Positions 23,971-37,833 of a stretch of DNA of 64,000 bases are shown here, in pieces. The translations under genes and the position numbers were made by a program. How positions within the stretch are numbered: the first letter of the stretch is position 1; each line of letters opens with the position of its first letter. Origin of the DNA: Chionis minor (taxonomy: Eukaryota > Chordata > Aves > Charadriiformes > Chionididae); contig VZSF01001220.1 in the NCBI GenBank assembly GCA_013398295.1, positions 124,001-188,000 on the forward strand, written 5' to 3'. The notes beneath the pieces are model-generated. The model made no database searches. It saw only the letters and a program-made list of their open reading frames with translations, and was not told the origin of the DNA.

Positions 23971-26110
23971 TTATAGCTGATCACTTTCATCTTTAACGCT
24001 GGGAAATAGCTAAATGAAACAAAACAAGAGAAGGTCTTCCAGGGTGGGTGCTAGTTCAGGATGAACATGGTTCGTGGGAGAAAGAAGAGCTCAGAGCAAA
24101 GTCTTTGAGCGTTCTCTTAGCCTGTTGGGGCCAAAGCCTTGTGGCTTTCTGGACCACTTATTGAAAGGTGCCTCCAACTCTGCTTGCTGTCCATAGCTTA
24201 GAAATGGCACGGCAGAGATTTCTGTTGGTGCTTCATTGATTCTTTCAAATATTCATGTCCAACACCAACTTGAGTGTGATTATACAAGTACAAGTAAGCA
24301 GCTTATATGGCAGAAACCATGTTAACAGGCACACTGCAACTGAATTTACATAGCTGGTTTGCAGTCTGGCTACAGCTGTTGCCTGGTTTGTTTCTCAGTC
24401 CCAGCACAATCAGATGCTGAAGTTCATGGTATTGCAGACAACTGGGACTTGTAACACAGCTTGAGGTATGAGCCATTTTTATGGCATAAATGCTTGGTGC
24501 TGTTGAAGGTTATGAAGAGAAAAACTATCAATCTTGGATGTGCCTCACAGATTATTTGTGATGTTTTGAACATAGGAAGATAACAAAACAGGCAGTGGTG
24601 TATCTTTGAGAATGCCTTTTCCAAAACAGTCTCAAGGCCTTTATAGCTAAGGTCTCCCTGAAATATGTGTGCAGAAATGAGTACTTGAGCTTTGTAAGAA
24701 ACATTTGAATGGCTTTATCACATTCCTGGAAGTGTGGCGAAGCTACATTGAGTGAGACCATGAGCATCTGGATTTGCAAAGGTTTTCAGTCATTTCCATG
24801 TTCAGAGTAGCTGAATTAATGTATGCCCCAGGTCCCTGTATACAGAGTTGGAGAGAAACTAGATGCTTCAGCATCATCAAAGACATCACTTGGAGACAAG
24901 CAGCTAAAGAAACCTTCATCTTTCCTGCTGAAGCTGGAAAGCCAGCTTCACTGGACATAGGTGGGCAAATATGGTGGAAACTTGACTTTGGTATCGAGTG
25001 ATAAGGGCATTGCTTGTGCTTCTGGTCCTGGGTCACAGGACTGCTGCTGCTTGGCACTAGGAGTTGGAACAAATAGGCAGTATGAAGCTTTGTGAGTGAG
25101 AAGTGCCCTGCTTGTGGAGACAGACAGCACAAACCTAAAATGAAACACAGCCTATTTCTCTCTATGAAACTGCACCTAGTTTCTTACTTCGGCAGGATGT
25201 GAGAGACTGTAAACCAGTGTCTCTTCGAAAAGTGTTTAACTTCAGAAACTATAAATTTGTCTGTATGTCTGTTAAGCGCAGGGAAACAAATGGCTATTTT
25301 TCAATTGAAGGGGCGGGGGGGGGGAACATTTTGGTAAAAGTTCCATAGGATTTTTATAAGTGAAAACAGATGGGGCTTTTAAAGCTAAAAAGAAGAAGAA
25401 AAAAACCCAAAAACTTAACCATATCCTATGCATATATATTCTTCTGGGTGTATACTTTTTTGTAGTACTTGCGGCTTATGAGAACACTTTTCTTTTTTTT
25501 TATCGATGGGTGTAATTTGGCAACAAAATACACTGTTTATCTCTTCCACCCTTTTGTAGGTTGCTAATAATTAAACTGCTGAATGAGAACTTGAAAAGTT
25601 TAACTGCTTTGTGTAACCAACTGCACATAATTCACTTGGTAGGAGTGGTTCTCCGTGTGCTTTTTGTACAAAGTGGGCTCATCTCCCCTGAAGTCTTTTG
25701 GTAAAGAAAGGGCAGAGCTATGTTACAGCATGCTTAAAGCTACTAGAAAATTGTTGAAACAGGAAATATTAATATTGTGCTGGAAATGGGATTTATAGCA
25801 CATGTGAATGTGCTAGATCTAGTCCAATACTTGAGGCAGGGAATAGGAAGCATGCAGATTTGCAGCTTGCCTCTGCTGTTAAGTGGTGTTTCAGTTACGT
25901 AGTTGTTGATTTGCTTGATATTGTTGCTGATTCAAGCTGGCCATGATTTACTATGCATAACCTTACATGTAAGGTGGAAAAAAAAAATGCGTGGCAGTGA
26001 TAGGCAGGACTGGTGGGTCATATTTCAGTGGGATGATAAGCAAGTGTGCTCTCCTGTCCTCTGCTCTGTGCAGGAAATTATTAACCTGCTGTGTTTGTTT
26101 CACTTGTTCA

Positions 26111-26156
26111 GGTTGTTTCGGTGGGTTGGTTGGGTTGTGGTTTTTTTTTTTTTTGG
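26111..26156 (+). repeat. G/T-rich low-complexity tract with T14
   Basis: GGTTG/GGTTT-type sequence runs into T14 at 26141-26154. It is the strand complement of the A/C-rich tracts seen elsewhere in the window. Intron 1. Confidence 0.85.
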
Positions 26157-29100
26157 AACAAGTATCCTTGAACTGACGCATGTTGTGGAATGAAAGTGTG
26201 GGCACTAGACATGGGAGAAGGGATGCCCACCACTTCCTGGGGACCACGATCAAAGCGGGCAGGCAACAGGTCCCCACACCCTGGGGAGGGGAGGCAACCT
26301 TGGAGGAGTGCCCTGCTGTGGGTACCTCTTCTCTCAATCCTTTGTGAGCTGGATGGGGACACAAGCTATGTCCTGCCCAGGTCATCCATGGGTCAACACT
26401 TCCTGCACCTCAGTGCTTCCATTCACCTTCAGAAAACACCAATGTCCTATTTAGCTTGGTGCCAGCTGGAATTTGAAGAGGGATGTCTGCAGGATGCATA
26501 CTGCTTTATCTTCACAGCTCGAGGGAGAAGGGGCCTACTGAGCACCTGGCACAGGGGCAGGCTTCTGCTGGTGACCCACACCTTGCCCCTGGCACTCCTC
26601 CACTTGTGTTTTGTCAGCTGGTATGGCACCAGCCAAGGGTACCCTGGTCCCTGGTGGTGATGGGCTGGTGGGGCAGGTAGTGCCTGCAGTGTGCCATATG
26701 GTGACCAAGAGCCTTGGTAGGGCACTGGGGTGGGCCATGTGGCAGAAGAGGGAGGGGATGGGGCGATGGTTCTCACATGGATGTCTTCGGAACTGACAAA
26801 AGGGATGCTTTTGTTTGGGGATCGACTTCTCCACTAACCATGAAGGGAGCTACTGAATCAGATAAATACCTTTTGAAATGCCTGAGCAAATAAACAGCTA
26901 CTAAGAACCTGTGCTGGTGGCCAAATTCAGTATTAAATTACTATTTTGCTCAAATGAGTATGCACTAGCAAGGAACTCTTACCTGGAGGAATTATGTGAG
27001 CTCTTTGTTATCACTTACTCTCCAAGTTAAGAGAGCATCCACGTATAAATCCTTCAGGAGCCAGATTCAAGGAGCACCTTGTAGCTCTGACTCATAGCTG
27101 CTGGCAAACCGCTGCCAGCCCCTAAAGACCTTGCTGCCTCAAGGTGTGGTGCCTGCCCTGCCTCACAGTCAGGCTCTAAAGCTGGCAGAAACTGCTGTCC
27201 TCATCCCAGGTGCTCTTATTGGCTTGGGTGTATCAGGCTAAGTGGTCTGCGGCTTCAGCTAAAGTGGGCGATGAATGATGTGTTCTCTGCCAGTCTTCCC
27301 CTGTGGACTCTGACCTGCTTTTTTTCAAAATGCAGTAAAAGCTCTCATGGCATCTAGAAGGTATTTAAACTCATTCTTACTGGGCTCTAAAATCTGCTGG
27401 GAAATATGTAGTCATGCATGCTATCCATCCTCTACTGTGTGTTCCTCCTGAAAATTAAGGGAATCCTCCTGCAGTAGTGCTTGATTTGTAAAGCTACTCA
27501 GTACACTGGTTATATTTGCAGAATCAGAGCCTCACAGCCTCTCGGAGAACAGCACCGGGGCAGTTGGAATGGGAAATGCCCAAACTCTGTACAGAAATGT
27601 GCTTCATTAAGTCCAACCACTATTTCATGGGTTGTAATGTCAAACTATAGACCAGTAACTGTTTTACTTGTGTTTTGAAAGGGGTGTTTCAAAGGTATTT
27701 TGAAGAGTCATAGATGGGTATAGGGAATAGCCATGTCTAATAGTCTCGTTGAAGTGATTAGAAGCAAGGTAAAGTGCTTGAATATTAAACAAGCACACAA
27801 GTTTGCTTTGCCAAAAATGTGATCCTGTATCTAGGGTCAGCTTTCACCTCAGAAGCTGTTTTGAACCGGTGTTAATTACGTTGAGATCCTAGCTCCTGCC
27901 TTGCTGCAGGCTGTTGCAACTGGTGAGGTTTCAGCAGGCTGAACTTGCTGAGGTGCCTTCAGCTGCTCTGTCAGGCTGCTGTGGACTTCACCTCTTGCCA
28001 AGGCTCATATGATAGCACAGAGACCTAATCTTCCAGGAAGCTAATCTCTCTTTGCAGAGCTGATTTGCATTCCTGGATGTGCAGTCACTTCAGGCCTCTG
28101 CAGGGGCTGGTGGCAGATCTCACAGCTGTGCCTGCCGTCCTGAGGCGGAGGGGACTTTCTGGCCAGGTGGGACTGTGGCAGCCAGAATTTAAATGTGTTT
28201 AAATTGCTCTGGAACCGCACCCTGAAGCTGTGGTTTTGCATGTGCTTTCTGCCAGATCTGTTGGTTGAAGAAGCAACCTTGACTCGTTCCATGGAATTAT
28301 TTTTGGCTGGATTAGGTCCCTGGTCTGGCTCATAGTACAAACCCACAAGCAGGTCTGCCAACATGATGTAGTAGCTGCGGCAGGAATGAGCACAAGCGGT
28401 TGGGTGAATGGCAGGTTGAGTTGATTTAAGTTGTGTTACTGCTGCACATATAGACCTGGAAAGCATGCATGCGGTGGGGCAGCAAAATGTGCAGGCAGCA
28501 CAGGGGTGTGGACTGGGGCACAAGGGAAGGAGCAGTGTATGTCACCATGGTGGCCCCCTGGGTGCCTCTGCTGCACGCCAGTGCACTGCTGCCTGCCAGC
28601 AGGGCTAGAGCTGCTCTCAGCTCTCCTGCTGCCCAGGGAGTTTTGAGTTACATAAATGTTTTTGAGAGAATTTCGTCTCTAGCACTGTAGTTTCATAGAG
28701 CTCTAAGGGTCAGTAAAGGCACTGCCATGTTTGCCAGACAGTGCCACAGTAGTAAGAAAACTGAGAAACAGTCTAAATACTAGACTACTTGAATAAAAAT
28801 ATGATTTTTGTACATAAAGATTCAAGATGTTTTTTTCTAACCCTTTCCTGCTAGTGAAATAACTCTTGATTTTTAGGGCCTCAAAACTGTAAGGTTGAGA
28901 TGTGACTTGTGGTATGTGCTGCTTATTTCTGGGATTTTTAGTTTTTTCAAGTTCAACTGATTTACCCGATCAATAGCTGGCTGGCCCCTTTTTCAGTGCT
29001 AAAGAAGTCTTGAATTCCATATGTTCGTAGTATAGTATAGCAGAGCAAATAATACACTGAAATAGCAACATGGATATGTGGTGGTGTAACTGAAAAGAAA

Positions 29101-31592
29101 CATGAAGGAGTCCTGGGGACAGCAGGGGTTATGTTCAGATGAATCTGGGACAAAGCTTTTACCAAGAAAAAATGTTCAGCTGTTTTTACAAAACCAGGAA
29201 CACAGAAATATGATTTCACTACATCTGAGCTCAGAAGTTGTCAAATGCTGCTTTTCAGACCATGGCAGAGCACAGATATCTTCAGAGATTTAGTGGAGTC
29301 TAGGAGATGAGCCAGCTTTGGTTTGGCATTTGAAGTTGCATGGCAGCTGGCCACTGAAGGTGGATGGACAGCTTACCTGCAAAGGTTGGATGTCACTGCC
29401 TGTCACTTTGAATTTGCATCACCTCTCACTATGGTAATGATGTTTAACAAAAGAAATCTAACAAATGGGTTAGAATGCTACAGAAAATATATAGCTTTTA
29501 TCCTGTGTAAAGCGAGGTCCTTGCTTGTGCTCTAATTTCTGTCTTTATACAGTTCACGAGAAGTAAGAGCACGTGGTTTGCTGAAGACTTCACTTACGTG
29601 AGTTAATTTAGAACAAAATGAATCAAATTTCTCAGTGTTGTGGGTAGTAACAGGCAAAACAAGGGCTGGTGTTTCCTATGACGCTGAACCATAGCAATAA
29701 TGGTCAGCAGTTTCCCCTCTTTTTTCTTTTACTTTTTTTTTTTGGCTATGCTTAAACAAAATTAAGCAGCTCCTTAAATGTTTACAGAGGGTTCTGGTTA
29801 AAAAACAGAGGTGGATTTCTGTAACATTCATCTGTAGCCTTTTTTTCCTAAAACTTATGGTGGGAGCGTGCTGACTGGTAGGCTGTTTCAGTCTAAGCTG
29901 CCAACGCTGCTCATTGACAGGCCTATTTGGACTCCTCAGGAGCCTGAAGGAATGAGCCATCGAGACTTTTGGGCTCCTCTAACAGTAGCAGAATTGGTCT
30001 GCACTAGCTTCTTCAGCACATTTGAGATGCAAATTTACACCCAATCAAGTTACTTCAGTTTAATTTCCTCAAGTTATAAAGTATAGACTTTCTTGGAAGT
30101 TGACCATTTGCATGAAAACTGTTACCAATTAGGATTGTTGTGATGCTGGGTCTCTACAGAAATAACACCCATGGAGAACAGATATGGCAAAGATGCACCT
30201 GGGCAGGATACTGCTGATAGAGTAGCTATTTTTTTCAGACTACTTTGCCCCCTGTAGCAGCTCTAAGTGTCTGATTATAAGGAGGCTGACTGTAGACTGT
30301 GAGCTGGAAACCAGGGTAAAGCTTGGAGGAAGAACCATTACAAGTCCTAGCAAAAGTCTTGATTTTTGAAGCAGTGCTTCAGCAAAGGAAATAGAGCAAA
30401 AGATAATAAAATTCAGTGCTCAGCCCTCTATAATGTGACAGCCCTTAAGAACGTGAATTCCTTTGTTGGGTAGAAAATTCAAAACTTGCAAACCTGTCAT
30501 GTAATTTGATGTTAAATTTACGTGTGTTGCTGGTACTATGGTTGCCATAACAGTCATTGAAAGCTAGTTATGCTTCCTTTATTTTAGTGGCCTTGGTATT
30601 GCTATTTCAAGCAGAATGCTTCTTTTCAGGTGTTTACGCAATGCTTCTGATATGTTTGTGATATTTTATTCACAATTGATATTTAGCATTGTCACTGCAG
30701 TGTTTTCATTAGTGGAAACAGATTCACAGCAGTGAGGCAGCTGTCCTGTGGTCAGTACTTGCTGCATTAATCCAAACCTTACTTTTTTGGAGTGGGCTAT
30801 GGAGAAGATGCAAGCAAAACTGAGTTCTTCAAGATGAGACTGACAAAGATTTGTGTCAGCTTAGAGGAAATATGAATTTAGTAGAATTAATACAGTTATT
30901 CTTAAACTTTTGAATATATGATTTGGGTGAAAACTTATCTTGTGAATGCAGTTGTCAGTGACTAGTTCTGGAAATGGAAGTACACAGTTTATTGATAAAC
31001 TAGGAGGAACATCTGGGTCACACTGCATCTGACAACTTTGCTGTGATATGTACAGCAGTGGATGTGTTATCATCACTCAAGAACAGTTTTTACTCTCAAT
31101 ATTTAGGTAGTAGATGTACTGAGAGAAGGTTGATGTTCTGTTTTTTTCAAACCATGCTCAAAGGTCTGTAATCAAAGACTTAAATCTCGTGTGCTTTTGT
31201 TCTCTCCTATGGTTATAACTCCAGAAGACGTAGGAAGAATTACTTCTTATTACGGGGTGTGTAATAAGAAATAAGGGTTGGAGTGCCAGCTCTAATAACT
31301 CTGCAAGCACTTTTTTACCTCCTGTGGAGTGAAGGCAGCCAAGCAAGCTTCAGGTGATAACTGAGGTCACTGCTGACATGTGACTGTCTCTGAACTGGTT
31401 ACCTGCATGGGTACACTGAATTTGCCTTCTTCCTGCAAGAATGTATCATTTGACCCATGAAGCAGGAAAAAAGAAGGTACATCTCTATCCCCTGTGCCTT
31501 TCTGCACCTGTGCGGACCAGTACAGTGGGCAAGGCCAAGAGGTTGTAGGGTGAGATCCTAGCTTGTGAACCTGATCCTGTGCCTCCATCCTC

Positions 31593-31607
31593 TTTTTTTT
31601 TTTTTTT
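31593..31607 (+). repeat. Poly(T) tract, 15 bases
   Basis: Fifteen consecutive T in intron 1. Open frames of about 60-100 codons cross it on both strands and are dismissed. Confidence 0.9.
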
Positions 31608-33591
31608 GGTTTCTGCTTGTGCTGAGCCATCTCAGATGCAGAAACAGCTGCTGAGGGCACAATGGTTTTGGGAGTTGTTTTACAAGCAGCTCAGCTGCCA
31701 TGCCAGGGGAGCTGGGAATGTCAGACAGAGGGGATGGAATCACCATGGTTCTTTTCAGTCTCTGCCTCTGGGTGCCCAGAAGTCCTGCTCATCACCTAAA
31801 CTTATCATATCTATATGTTGATGTTTTGCATCACATAACGTTTCTTTACATGCCTCTGAATTTTAAGACTTTTTTGTATTAAAATTGTTCAATGTCATTC
31901 AATGGATCTGTAGGTGCAAACTAAATTTTCAGATGTATTAATCCCTATTACTTAAGGTTTTTTTCCCCTCATTAAGATTAAAAAAGCCATTGAGCCTGTA
32001 AAGCAAAGAATTTGAATTGCAAACTTTAAAGATATTGTTACTGCAATGATTATTATATTGGAACAAAACCTAAGGCAGTTAGAAGGAAATGTGTTCTCCA
32101 AGTTTAAGACTGCAAATCTTATGGCATGCAGATTTTTTTATTCAAATGCTTGTGTTTGTATCTTGAAGGAAAAATGTACTGCAACATTTCAGGTGTTTTC
32201 TGGAGCTCCTTTCAGAGTACGGACAGAACAAAGCAGATGATCTGTTTGGACTTAGGTGGAAGAAGGAGTCTGCAACAGACTGGCTGGGGGAGGAGTTGAG
32301 GATGATGAATTGTCAAAGAATTAAGATCAGAAGTCAGGCCTGAGGATTTCTACACTGCAGTCTTTCTCATGGTGACTTCAAATTTACTCAGTTCTTAAGT
32401 AATGCTTTTGTTTAAGGCTTTTCCTAGACAGGTGTTTCAGACCTCCTGAATCTTATTGATTCAGACCATGAGACTCATGTAGCTCTTGTCTGAGTTCTCA
32501 GGACACTCAGACAGCTTTGTCCTCAGGTTCTATTTTTTTTTATACTGCAGTGTTCCTACTTGTCATCCTCATTTTTTTGTTCTTTAAACTACATATTACC
32601 ACATTTCTTTCACCTGGTTATTGTACTGTGGCTTTGATAGGAAGCTTTTTGATGTCAGCCTCCCAGTGATCTGAATATTGAATCCATTTGGCAGATGTTC
32701 CCTCACAAACAGAATATTGTGCTGCACTTTTTTTCAGGAGGTGCAAGGGGTTCTTCCCTTCCCCTCTCTTTCCTTGTTGTTTTTGTCTTCCTCCTTTCTC
32801 AGTCAAGAGTAGCCTCCAAGTTTACTACAAGTGTATCTATATATCACTGTTCTGGTCTCAGACTGTAATGCAGATGAGCTTTTTGACACTGTCACAATTG
32901 AAAAAGAAATGAGACAAGGTTCTGATTTAGCTAAAAATCTTGTGCAGCATTTGCAAGGTGTTACCTTGTTACTGTTTAAATGGCCATCAGTCTTTTGAAT
33001 TTCTACCAAAGAATAATCACAGTAACTGAAAAACATTGTGTTATGCTCTTCCTTGTGGACTTCAACTAGCTTGTCTTTTGGTGAATCATCAGTAGCTCTT
33101 GTCAGACACGCTTAGCTTCTTCAGTCCCTTTGCCACAGTAAGCCTTGTACTTTATTCTGGTCTTGCATATTGGCTAAGGTGTCCCAAAACATTTAATGAG
33201 AGTGATCTTAGCTGCTCTTTGCACAGCAGAGCATCTAAACCGGTAGCAGCAGGAGTGTGATAGAGCCGTGGGTCAACATCAGCATGTGCAAACAGATGAG
33301 GGGCAGACAAATCTGACTTTCAGTTTCCTGCCACCACTGTGGAGAGTTCAGTATGTGCCCTGCCCTTCCTCCAGATAGTCTCCAGCCCTTCTTTCCTGTT
33401 CTTCTGCTCTGCTTCTGCAGTGGCTTTCTGCCCTGTACTTGATCCACAACTGTTTACAGGTGGGGTTGTGGCCACAGGCGTCAGCGGTGGTGTGACTGCC
33501 TACAATGAAATTTGCCATTGGTGTTCAGCAGAAGGTTGCACGCACGACTCCTTTTGCTGTTAACCTGTTGTGCCTCTGCTTCTACCTCCTT

Positions 33592-33640
33592 AGGGTGGAA
33601 TGACTGCATTCATAGAGATGAATGTCTTTCATTCCACCTT
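33592..33640. other. Compact hairpin-forming inverted repeat
   Basis: GTGGAATGA at 33595-33603 pairs perfectly with TCATTCCAC at 33629-33637. CATTCAT at 33607-33613 pairs with ATGAATG at 33618-33624. A 3/4-base internal loop lies between the two stems, and AGAG is the terminal loop. Three further outer pairs (one G-T) extend it to 33592-33640. Sixteen perfect pairs in 43 bases is unusual for unselected intron, but it is short for a pre-miRNA. Confidence 0.7.
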
Positions 33641-33683
33641 TCTTCATAGGAATGAATGCATATATAGGGATGAATGTCTCTCA
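33605..33683 (+). repeat. 27-base direct repeat, period 52
   Basis: 33605-33631 and 33657-33683 agree at 23 of 27 positions, sharing TGCAT, ATA, GATGAATGTCT and TCA. The first copy forms part of the hairpin at 33592-33640, so the second probably arose by partial duplication of that structure. Confidence 0.8.
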
Positions 33684-36600
33684 GGTGAGCTTTTCACCCT
33701 TTTGGGATAATCTGTAAAGTATTTTACCAACCACAAGTCTCTCTTCCTTTTATGTAGGTATGTGTATGCATTTGACTTATTTTCATACCTGTGATTCTTT
33801 TCAGAGAAAAAAGGGAATATAAACTTTCTAATGCTAGAAATAAATTTGATGACATTTGTAGGCAAGAGACTTAACATTTTTCTTCTGACTAAACCCAGCT
33901 ACAGGGTTGATACTGAGACATAGTGTAGACATAACATTTTTCTGTGACTTTCATAGTTGAGTAGTATTTTTCATTAGCCTGGCAATATTAAGCTGTCCTT
34001 TTCATTATTTCTTTTACATTCTGCTTGTGTTAAGTTGAACTGAGGTCACAGTAGGTAAAATGTAAGGAAATGGAATCCATATGGTAAAAATTTTGGCTCT
34101 TTTATTGAAGCCTGTTGATGTATATTGCTAATAAAAAGCCTACAGGTTAAAGTAATTCCAGTGAAATGAACAGAGCAAATCGTAAATGTGTGAAAATACA
34201 CGGAATTCAAATCACAAGTTCTTTAAGAACGCAATGAACGAATAAAGCTGACAGAGGAACCTTTCATGCTTTACTACTTGTTTCCTCATGAATTAACCTC
34301 TGGAGAAGGAAAGCCTGTTGGAAATTCCTGCTGGAATGTGCAATATTATTTTGAATGCCTCGAGCCTGCAGTGATGTGCTAATCTGACCAACCAGCCTTT
34401 TCAAAAAATTGCTTTTTTTAAAGACTACATGAAAAATGTCATTCTTGCTGTAAGCATGTGGAAACTAAGCAAACCTTCCAACCGGACTGACTACTTACCA
34501 GTGTAGCCTTTTCCAAGTGGCCCTCAAGCTTGGCTGTGTTAATGGCTTTTGGACTAGGAAAGTAGAGATAAGATGGCCCGTAAGGGAAAGTAGTAACTTG
34601 TAACTGATGTTCACTGCTTATTCAAGATCCATCAGTCTGAGTGCTTCCTTAGGTTTGTGACATTTTCAAGGTCAACTGGGTAGCTCATAGAAAGGAGCTA
34701 GAATTTTAAAGGTGTTCTTTGAGAATTTGAATCTTGGGGAAACCTGTCGTGCCTTGAGGTGACCACCTAGCAAAGCATGGAAAGATGAACAGTTACAATT
34801 TTATTAAGGCGTTACATGAAATATTGCTGGAAACAGTGAGACTGGCAGTTATATGTAGGTGGAAATGCTTGGGCAATAGGCTGATAAATTGCATTTCATG
34901 TTTGTAATTAGAGATGGCAACTCTTAAAGCTAACTGAAATTGTTTGGAGTTGGATTTTCATATACTTCCTTCAGCTCCATTACTCTGTCTCCTTATTATT
35001 CCAATAATACAGAACAATTATACTGAAGTTAAAACAAAATCAAACATGTTCGAGTTTTTTTCTGAACAAGGCTAAAGGACTCTACTAGAAAAGAGACGGC
35101 CATGCTGTGGTATCATTATACAACAAGATAGTGTCAGAACTACCTAATGTTTTTTCATGTATTGCATCTGTTAAAGTCTCACTTGATGGTGCTGTAGAAA
35201 GCCTGAGGTTTAAAAACAAAGGATGTGTATACCCATAAGCAGAAAAATTAATATTAAATGTTCTGTTAGCACATGTGGTTACTTGCTGAATGCCGAGGCC
35301 ATCTGGTGCCTGCGTGGTTAAATGAGACTTTTTCTAAATTTTAACAGAATTCAAGTATCTTAACCCATGTCTGAGGAATCCTATAGACTTCTGCCAGTGT
35401 TGCCACTTGTCAGACTGAAATCAAACAGTTTTGACGCTTGGCTTCAGGAGCATGGTCTGTGGTTGCTGTTGCATCACCATCCCCTTATTACAATAGTCCT
35501 GAGCTTCATGTATTGTAGTAGTACTCTGTCTCTGTAAATGGATGTTGTTGGGCTTGTGGTAGAAGACACATAAGACTGAAATAAAACCTTTTTCAAGGAA
35601 ATGGAGGGAAGAGGACTTGGGAGAGTCAGTGCACAGAAATAAGGCTCTCAAAAAGCTCAAGGGAGAGACTGGTTTAGCAAACATTTTTAATTGCACATTA
35701 GTATGTCTTCTTACTGTACTTCTGTTGTCAACACTCCCATGCTAATGGTGTTTGTTTGTTTTCCCTGTTTGGGCAGTGCCTAGCAGTGAGATCTGGCCCC
35801 GTAGATCCTGTGTGATCCTTTTGAGAGTGGATAATGTCTGTCTGCTGGCCAGAAGATGTGTGTGTATTTCTGTATGACAATCTGAGTGTGCATGTTTTGG
35901 ACAATGTAATAACTAGAGTAGGAGAGACATAGCCATTTGTAAGGGAGAGGAAGAATAGTTGAATGTTGTGAAGATTTGAAAACTGCCATACTGAAGGTCC
36001 TCATAATTTAATCAAGTGTATTAGGCTACTAAGTATATCTGCCCTCCAAGTTCACACCTGTGGTAGACTTTTGAGTGCTTGCAGTGTCTGCCTTTGTCCA
36101 GGGCCATTTCTTGGAGCTTATGTTGAAGGAATGAACAGAGCTCCCTTAACTGGAGCTGTAGAAAAAGGTTCAGGCCACGTAGTTTTATTGCTGTGGGACA
36201 TGTGCTGGCTGCTTGTGACTCTGCTTTTTGACAGAGGAAGTCTACAGAAAGTTGTTTTGATCAAAGCTTAAAATTTTTCATCTAAAGATAAATATCTTCC
36301 AGCATAAAAATAGACCTGTATGTACTAAATACATTAATAACAGAACACCTATAATACTTGTTTGGTGGTATAAAATAATTTTTTCTTAGTAGTCTATTGA
36401 ATGATCTCTGTTCACATAGTTAGAACTGCCATATTTTCTTCTGCATATGAAATAAACTAGCATTAGGTACCTGTGAGCTGATATTGGGAGTGAAGGTTTG
36501 GGAGGGAACTTCTGCCTCTGTAACTTTTAGCAGTGTTTTTCTGATACTTGTATGTGTAATCCTGTCCATGTAGCTTTTCTGACTGCCCAGCAGTGCCATA

Positions 36601-37820
36601 AGCTCTTGCCCCACTGCAGTCAGAGCAGTTCAGGGAGCAGCAAGCCTGGCTTAGAGCATCACCAGCTCAGACCTTCTCCAGTTATGGGGGTTGGTTGGTG
36701 CTGCATTGGTGCAGTTAGCAGCAGCTGAATTGCCAACCTAGGAGTGACTGCAGAGCTGAAGTGCCCTGGGCAGGCACTCCTGGAGTGCTGAGTACCTGGA
36801 AGTACAAACTTTACTAGGAATAAAATATGGCACTGAATTTATCGGTCTCTTTCACACTAGGACAAAATAGTTATATGTTCTCATATAACCTAATGTTTTA
36901 ACTCACATTGACCATCTAAAATGCAACTAGCTTTTTTTTGAAACTGCAGCACTGAAATGCAATGGCAAATGCTTCGTGTTCACAGCTGGTCCTCATGGTA
37001 CACACAGACATAAATGAGATGCTGCCTAGAACCTGTTATACTAGGTTCAGCTCTACACAGGGGCTGGATGTGGCCAGCAAACTGTCAGCCATGAGTTTTT
37101 GTGCAAAAGGCACTTGGCTTTTATGTTTTCCTCTATTACAGCATGGCTCTGTTAAACACTTCTCAGTGTGATAGTACTGGGGATGTGGGGATGGGCTGAG
37201 GTGGAGGAGGCAGGAGGGTGGGGGGGGGATACACAGAATTTGCAGAATTTCTCACCAGTAGTCTGGAGCACTGCCCTTGCCTTGCCTGCTGCATGGCCAG
37301 GATGGCACATAGCTGGGTTTGCCAAATGTGGTTTAGCTAATGTTTAATTCAAATACTGTGTTGAAAAACTTCTATTCCAACATTTTATAGTATTCATTCA
37401 TGTATCTCTTTTCTTCTCCCTCAATCCTGACTTTACCAATTCTTTTCTGTCACTGTAAGAGGATTTTGTTCTTTCTGTGCTCTGTTACGTTCTCTGTATT
37501 GAGCTTCCCTGTTATGGTGCCAAAAGAGCCACCCTCCTCCTTGCTCACGTCTCGCTTTCCATGGGAAAAAGTCTCTGGTGGCAGGAAATTGAGGGGGATT
37601 GGCCCTGGGAAATAAAAGCCTCTTTTCCTTTCTTTGCTGTATTCAGTATAGGAAGTCTTTTGGTATGTCTGTGGCAAATGTCTTATTAAAGGGCTTGACT
37701 GCTAGAAGCAGTCACGTGCTGTTCTTGAGCTATTGCAGATAGTCATATGTCTGAGTGCAAGTGAATGAAAAGGAGTGCTTAAATGCTGCTATAGGTTTTG
37801 CAGGTTTCATTCCCAGCCTC

Positions 37821-37833
37821 TTTTTTTTTTTTT
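37821..37833 (+). repeat. Poly(T) tract, 13 bases
   Basis: Thirteen consecutive T in intron 1. Simple repeat. Confidence 0.9.

Noticed and set aside
26190..26660. Plus-strand ATG frame of 156 codons in intron 1
   Set aside because: Opposite-strand frames at 25963-26385 and 26447-26776 are equally open. GC-rich composition explains them, and no domain is recognised.
28041..28523. Minus-strand frame of 160 codons in intron 1
   Set aside because: Longest frame in the window, but low-complexity Cys/His/Ser composition, no recognisable domain, and other frames are open over the same DNA.
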